A stretch of DNA of 36,423 bases from Chloroflexota bacterium (GTDB lineage: Bacteria; Chloroflexota; Anaerolineae; Aggregatilineales; J027). Positions 34,509-36,423 of the stretch are shown here, piece after piece. The stretch lies in assembly GCA_022616515.1 (NCBI GenBank), contig JAKEEQ010000484.1, positions 1 through 36,423 of the forward strand, read 5' to 3'. The notes below the pieces were generated by a model. The model was not told where the DNA came from and made no database searches. It was given only the letters and a program-made list of their open reading frames with translations. Made by a program: the position numbers and the translations under genes. How positions within the stretch are numbered: the first letter of the stretch is position 1; each line of letters opens with the position of its first letter.

Positions 34509-35325
34509 TGTTTTTTGCTGCTACCCCAAATACTTCTCTTTCAAAAAACCATCGCATGGGTATCCACTTAAACAATATATAACGAATAGCTGCTAGAAGA
34601 AAATTTTCTGTTCGATTTTGTGGCGGAGAGTCGAGCCACACTTTGCCGTCAAACCCATTTCGCCGCAACGCCCGGCGCAAGCTCCACCACGACTGCTCGT
34701 TCACATGCACATCCTGATTCTGATTCACCAGAAAGGCACGTGGATTTTGGGGATATTCTGAACCCTGCCCCATCAACCGCCGGAAGAAGCGCACGACCGG
34801 ATAGGCATAACGGTCATACCACACATTGGGTGCCGTGTGAACAATGAACCGTCCCTCCGGTTTGAGAACACGATAAACCTCACGCATCGCCTCATCCAGT
34901 TCCCACGGATGCAAATGTTCGACCACATCAAACATCAATGCCCGGTCAAAGTATCCATCGGGGAACGGCAGATGTTTGGCGTCGGCCTGTGATATGCCGA
35001 CCTGAGAAGTAATCCCTTCTTCTTCGACCTTTTCCAGCAATTTTTTACTGAGCGACATCGCAACCGGCGCGTAATCAATACCATAAGCATCTGCTCCCAA
35101 TCGTGCACAGTGCAAGAGAATTTCGCCGCGCCCGCACCCAACATCTAATACCCGCATACCAGGTTCTATCGTCGCCAGTTCAAAAGCCGCCTTCAAGCGC
35201 CGTGACAAATGCTCGCCTTCGCTGTCCAGAAACTCAGAATAGCCTTCGCAGGCCGTTGTGAAATACTCCTCCGTATACAGTGATGGCGGGAGGGGTTTCT
35301 CTTTTACGGAATTATCTCGACCCAA
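34501..35325 (-). CDS. SAM-dependent methyltransferase (class I)
   Basis: The 274-residue protein has a class I Rossmann methyltransferase core. Motif I is VLDVGCGRGEILLHCARLG near residue 58, motif II contains GIDYAPVAM, and DRALMFDVVEHLHPWELDEA and EVYRVLKPEGRFIVHTAPN follow in order. The C-terminal 90 residues are family-specific and unassigned. No good ATG is available; TTG 35325, about ten bases after AAGGA, is the best start. It overlaps the sortase ATG by eight bases, so the two are coupled. Substrate unknown; the neighbouring sortase suggests envelope work. Confidence 0.88.
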   Translation of the reverse strand: MGRDNSVKEKPLPPSLYTEEYFTTACEGYSEFLDSEGEHLSRRLKAAFELATIEPGMRVLDVGCGRGEILLHCARLGADAYGIDYAPVAMSLSKKLLEKVEEEGITSQVGISQADAKHLPFPDGYFDRALMFDVVEHLHPWELDEAMREVYRVLKPEGRFIVHTAPNVWYDRYAYPVVRFFRRLMGQGSEYPQNPRAFLVNQNQDVHVNEQSWWSLRRALRRNGFDGKVWLDSPPQNRTENFLLAAIRYILFKWIPMRWFFEREVFGVAAKNNA

Positions 35326-35340
35326 CAGTTCAATTTCCTT

Positions 35341-35550
35341 GTGACGACGGTTGCATTACATTGGGTTATTGTAGACGAATATTCACCGGATTTCACCTTC
35401 GATATTGATGACAACGTACATGCAAATCTTGCGTAACGCATAACTACTGAAGAGGCACTATTCTTGCTCGAATCGTTTTATATGAGAGGACAGTGACCTG
35501 CCGCTACACGAGCGATAGTTTATGAAATTGAAACATGCATCGGAGGGTGA
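35341..35550 (+). pseudogene. Possible decayed gene remnant
   Basis: One reading frame from GTG 35341 gives protein-like text (VDEYSPDFTFDIDDN), then TAA at 35434, then ITTEEALFLLESFYMRGQ up to TGA at 35494, then AATRAIVYEIETCIGG up to TGA at 35548. Three protein-like segments in one frame, split by stops, suggest a former small gene. I cannot name the family, and chance is not excluded. Confidence 0.2.
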
Positions 35551-35686
35551 TTTCAGAGATTGGACAGAGATTTGTGAGTGGGCGCAGAATTTGCAGGAAA
35601 AGTTGGTCAGTTCCCAAAAAAGAAAGTGGGGCGAAGTGATCGCCCCATGCCCTCTAATAATTAAAGCCGCTTTACAATTTTTGTAA
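35522..35686 (+). CDS. Short open frame of doubtful coding value
   Basis: A 54-codon frame runs from ATG 35522 to TAA 35684. It lacks a ribosome site, and its middle is the terminator hairpin at 35627-35647. The product (MKLKHASEGDFRDWTEICEW at the start) shows nothing recognisable. It may be a chance frame overlapping the decayed region. Confidence 0.18.
   Translation: MKLKHASEGDFRDWTEICEWAQNLQEKLVSSQKRKWGEVIAPCPLIIKAALQFL
35616..35647 (-). terminator. Hairpin terminator for the right-edge methyltransferase
   Basis: TGGGGCGA (35627-35634) pairs perfectly with TCGCCCCA (35640-35647) across a five-base loop. Read on the minus strand, it is followed by a T-rich tail (CTTTCTTTTTT). It lies about 220 bases after the methyltransferase stop, leaving a long AT-rich 3' leader-out region. 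Confidence 0.72.
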
Positions 35687-35871
35687 CTCTATTAAAAAGA
35701 ACTTTTTAGTGAAGAATTCTTTATTCAAGAACTTTTTATGCAAGAGTATCTTTAGCTCTAATTGTATTCTCATATAAGAATAGTGTTAATTTTTGTAAAT
35801 GTCAAGCAATTGCCCAAAATTTCTTTAAATTTCTTTAACGCACTTCAGAACCCGCTTGTTCCGGGCAGTCG

Positions 35872-36423
35872 CTACTTGGTGCGCTCAAACACAACCCAGT
35901 GGGATAATCCAAAAAAACGTAAAGGTGTGTGCTCCGCCGCATACAGCACTGCCCGGATGATGCGTCCCGCTGTGGGGTAGCGTCGCACAATGTTGTCGTA
36001 GCCGCCGAATATCCTGGAGTGATGAATAACCCGCACCGGCAAATCACTGAAAACACGCTGGATACCCCGTGCCGTATAGGTGCGCACATGCGGGGCCAGC
36101 CGGTTGCGCAGTGGATCGGGCAGGTAATTGATTAAGGGCGTGTTGCCAAAATGATATTCCCCGCGCCAGTAGTGACCGTGCTGCTCCACCGGATACCAGC
36201 GGTTGGGGCAGAAAATGGCAATCCGGCCACCCGTACGTGTGACCCGCACTATTTCAGCGGCAAACCCCCTATCATTCTCCACATGTTCGATCACTTCGTT
36301 GGAGAACACAACGTCAAAATAGCGGTCGGGATAGGGCAAATTTTCTCCTCTGGCAACGATAACATGGGGAACAAAGGGTTTTGCCTCTCGAACACGCGGC
36401 TCCTCAATATCAAAGGCTTCAAC
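35872..36423 (-). CDS. SAM-dependent methyltransferase (5' end cut by window edge)
   Basis: Open through the right edge; 183 codons of the C-terminal part are visible, and the usual N-terminal glycine motif lies beyond the window. The first visible residues (VEAFDIEEPRV) fit the acidic strand-2 end of a class I methyltransferase. Next come LPYPDRYFDVVFSNEVIEHV, which is motif IV of Methyltransf_11-type enzymes, and ATRTGG-like strand-5 sequence (VTRTGGRIAIFCPNRWY). A TTG at 36339 is only an internal codon. Substrate unknown. Not closely similar to the methyltransferase at 34501 outside the shared fold. Confidence 0.85.
   Translation of the reverse strand, partial: VEAFDIEEPRVREAKPFVPHVIVARGENLPYPDRYFDVVFSNEVIEHVENDRGFAAEIVRVTRTGGRIAIFCPNRWYPVEQHGHYWRGEYHFGNTPLINYLPDPLRNRLAPHVRTYTARGIQRVFSDLPVRVIHHSRIFGGYDNIVRRYPTAGRIIRAVLYAAEHTPLRFFGLSHWVVFERTK

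Larger units (their letters stand above)
35326..35871. other. Gene-poor, AT-rich region between the two methyltransferase genes
   Basis: The left half (35341-35550) holds short frames broken by stops that could be a decayed gene. The middle holds a strong hairpin terminator and a small open frame. The right half is AT-rich, with a 12-base direct repeat AAGAACTTTTTA at 35697-35708 and 35727-35738 (30-base spacing) and an inverted TTACAA/TTGTAA at 35672-35686. Confidence 0.6.

Overview
The window holds about 37 protein genes and one tRNA gene, densely packed on both strands, with no rRNA, CRISPR array, phage or insertion sequence visible. Base composition looks close to 50% GC by eye. I infer an uncultured or little-studied member of the Chloroflexota (Anaerolineae-like). 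The reasons are an F420-type luciferase-like oxidoreductase, a secreted LysM protein with a GH-A-like barrel, a COG4586/4587/3694-type ABC-2 exporter, an AroK-AroB fusion, a sortase, and no recognisable outer-membrane genes. This is moderate-confidence inference from gene content; no phylogenetic marker settles it.

Left part (1-8.9 kb): a sulfotransferase cut by the window edge; tRNA-Leu(CAG) on the minus strand with a hairpin terminator; a luciferase-like oxidoreductase coupled to a small ankyrin-type protein; mtnA (minus) and mnmA (plus) diverging from a short intergenic region; a YndJ-like membrane protein; a three-gene ABC-2 export operon behind a palindromic, operator-like region; and a single-domain response regulator.

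Middle (8.9-21.2 kb): an HU-type DNA-binding protein; the LysM/GH-A secreted protein; a three-domain Ada DNA-repair regulator; a cation diffusion facilitator with an unusually long, apparently triplicated cytosolic tail; a secreted protein with a PPC-like first domain; a minus-strand operon of secreted alpha/beta hydrolase, Nudix hydrolase and aldo/keto reductase; an MFS transporter with a YgjP-type metallopeptidase; a cytochrome P450; and a DUF427 protein.

Right part (21.2-36.4 kb): a polyprenyl-phosphate sugar transferase whose N-terminal half is a membrane region plus a degenerate GGDEF-like domain. It faces a stand-alone paralogue of that N-terminal half, and their 3' ends overlap by 90 bases. 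Next comes a long minus-strand block that reads, in transcription order, tgt - uppP - PstS-like lipoprotein - aroE - pentapeptide-repeat protein - aroC - aroKB - aroQ, with several overlapping starts and stops. It supplies four-and-a-half steps of the shikimate pathway: dehydroquinate synthase, dehydroquinase, shikimate dehydrogenase, shikimate kinase and chorismate synthase. After it lie an orphan secreted protein, a STAS-domain protein, a coupled methyltransferase - sortase - small membrane protein module, a gene-poor AT-rich stretch, and a second methyltransferase cut by the right edge.

The strongest candidate for something undescribed is the facing pair at 21.3-23.75 kb. It looks like an inverted duplication that gave a sugar transferase a regulatory membrane/GGDEF-like module and left a transferase-free twin beside it.
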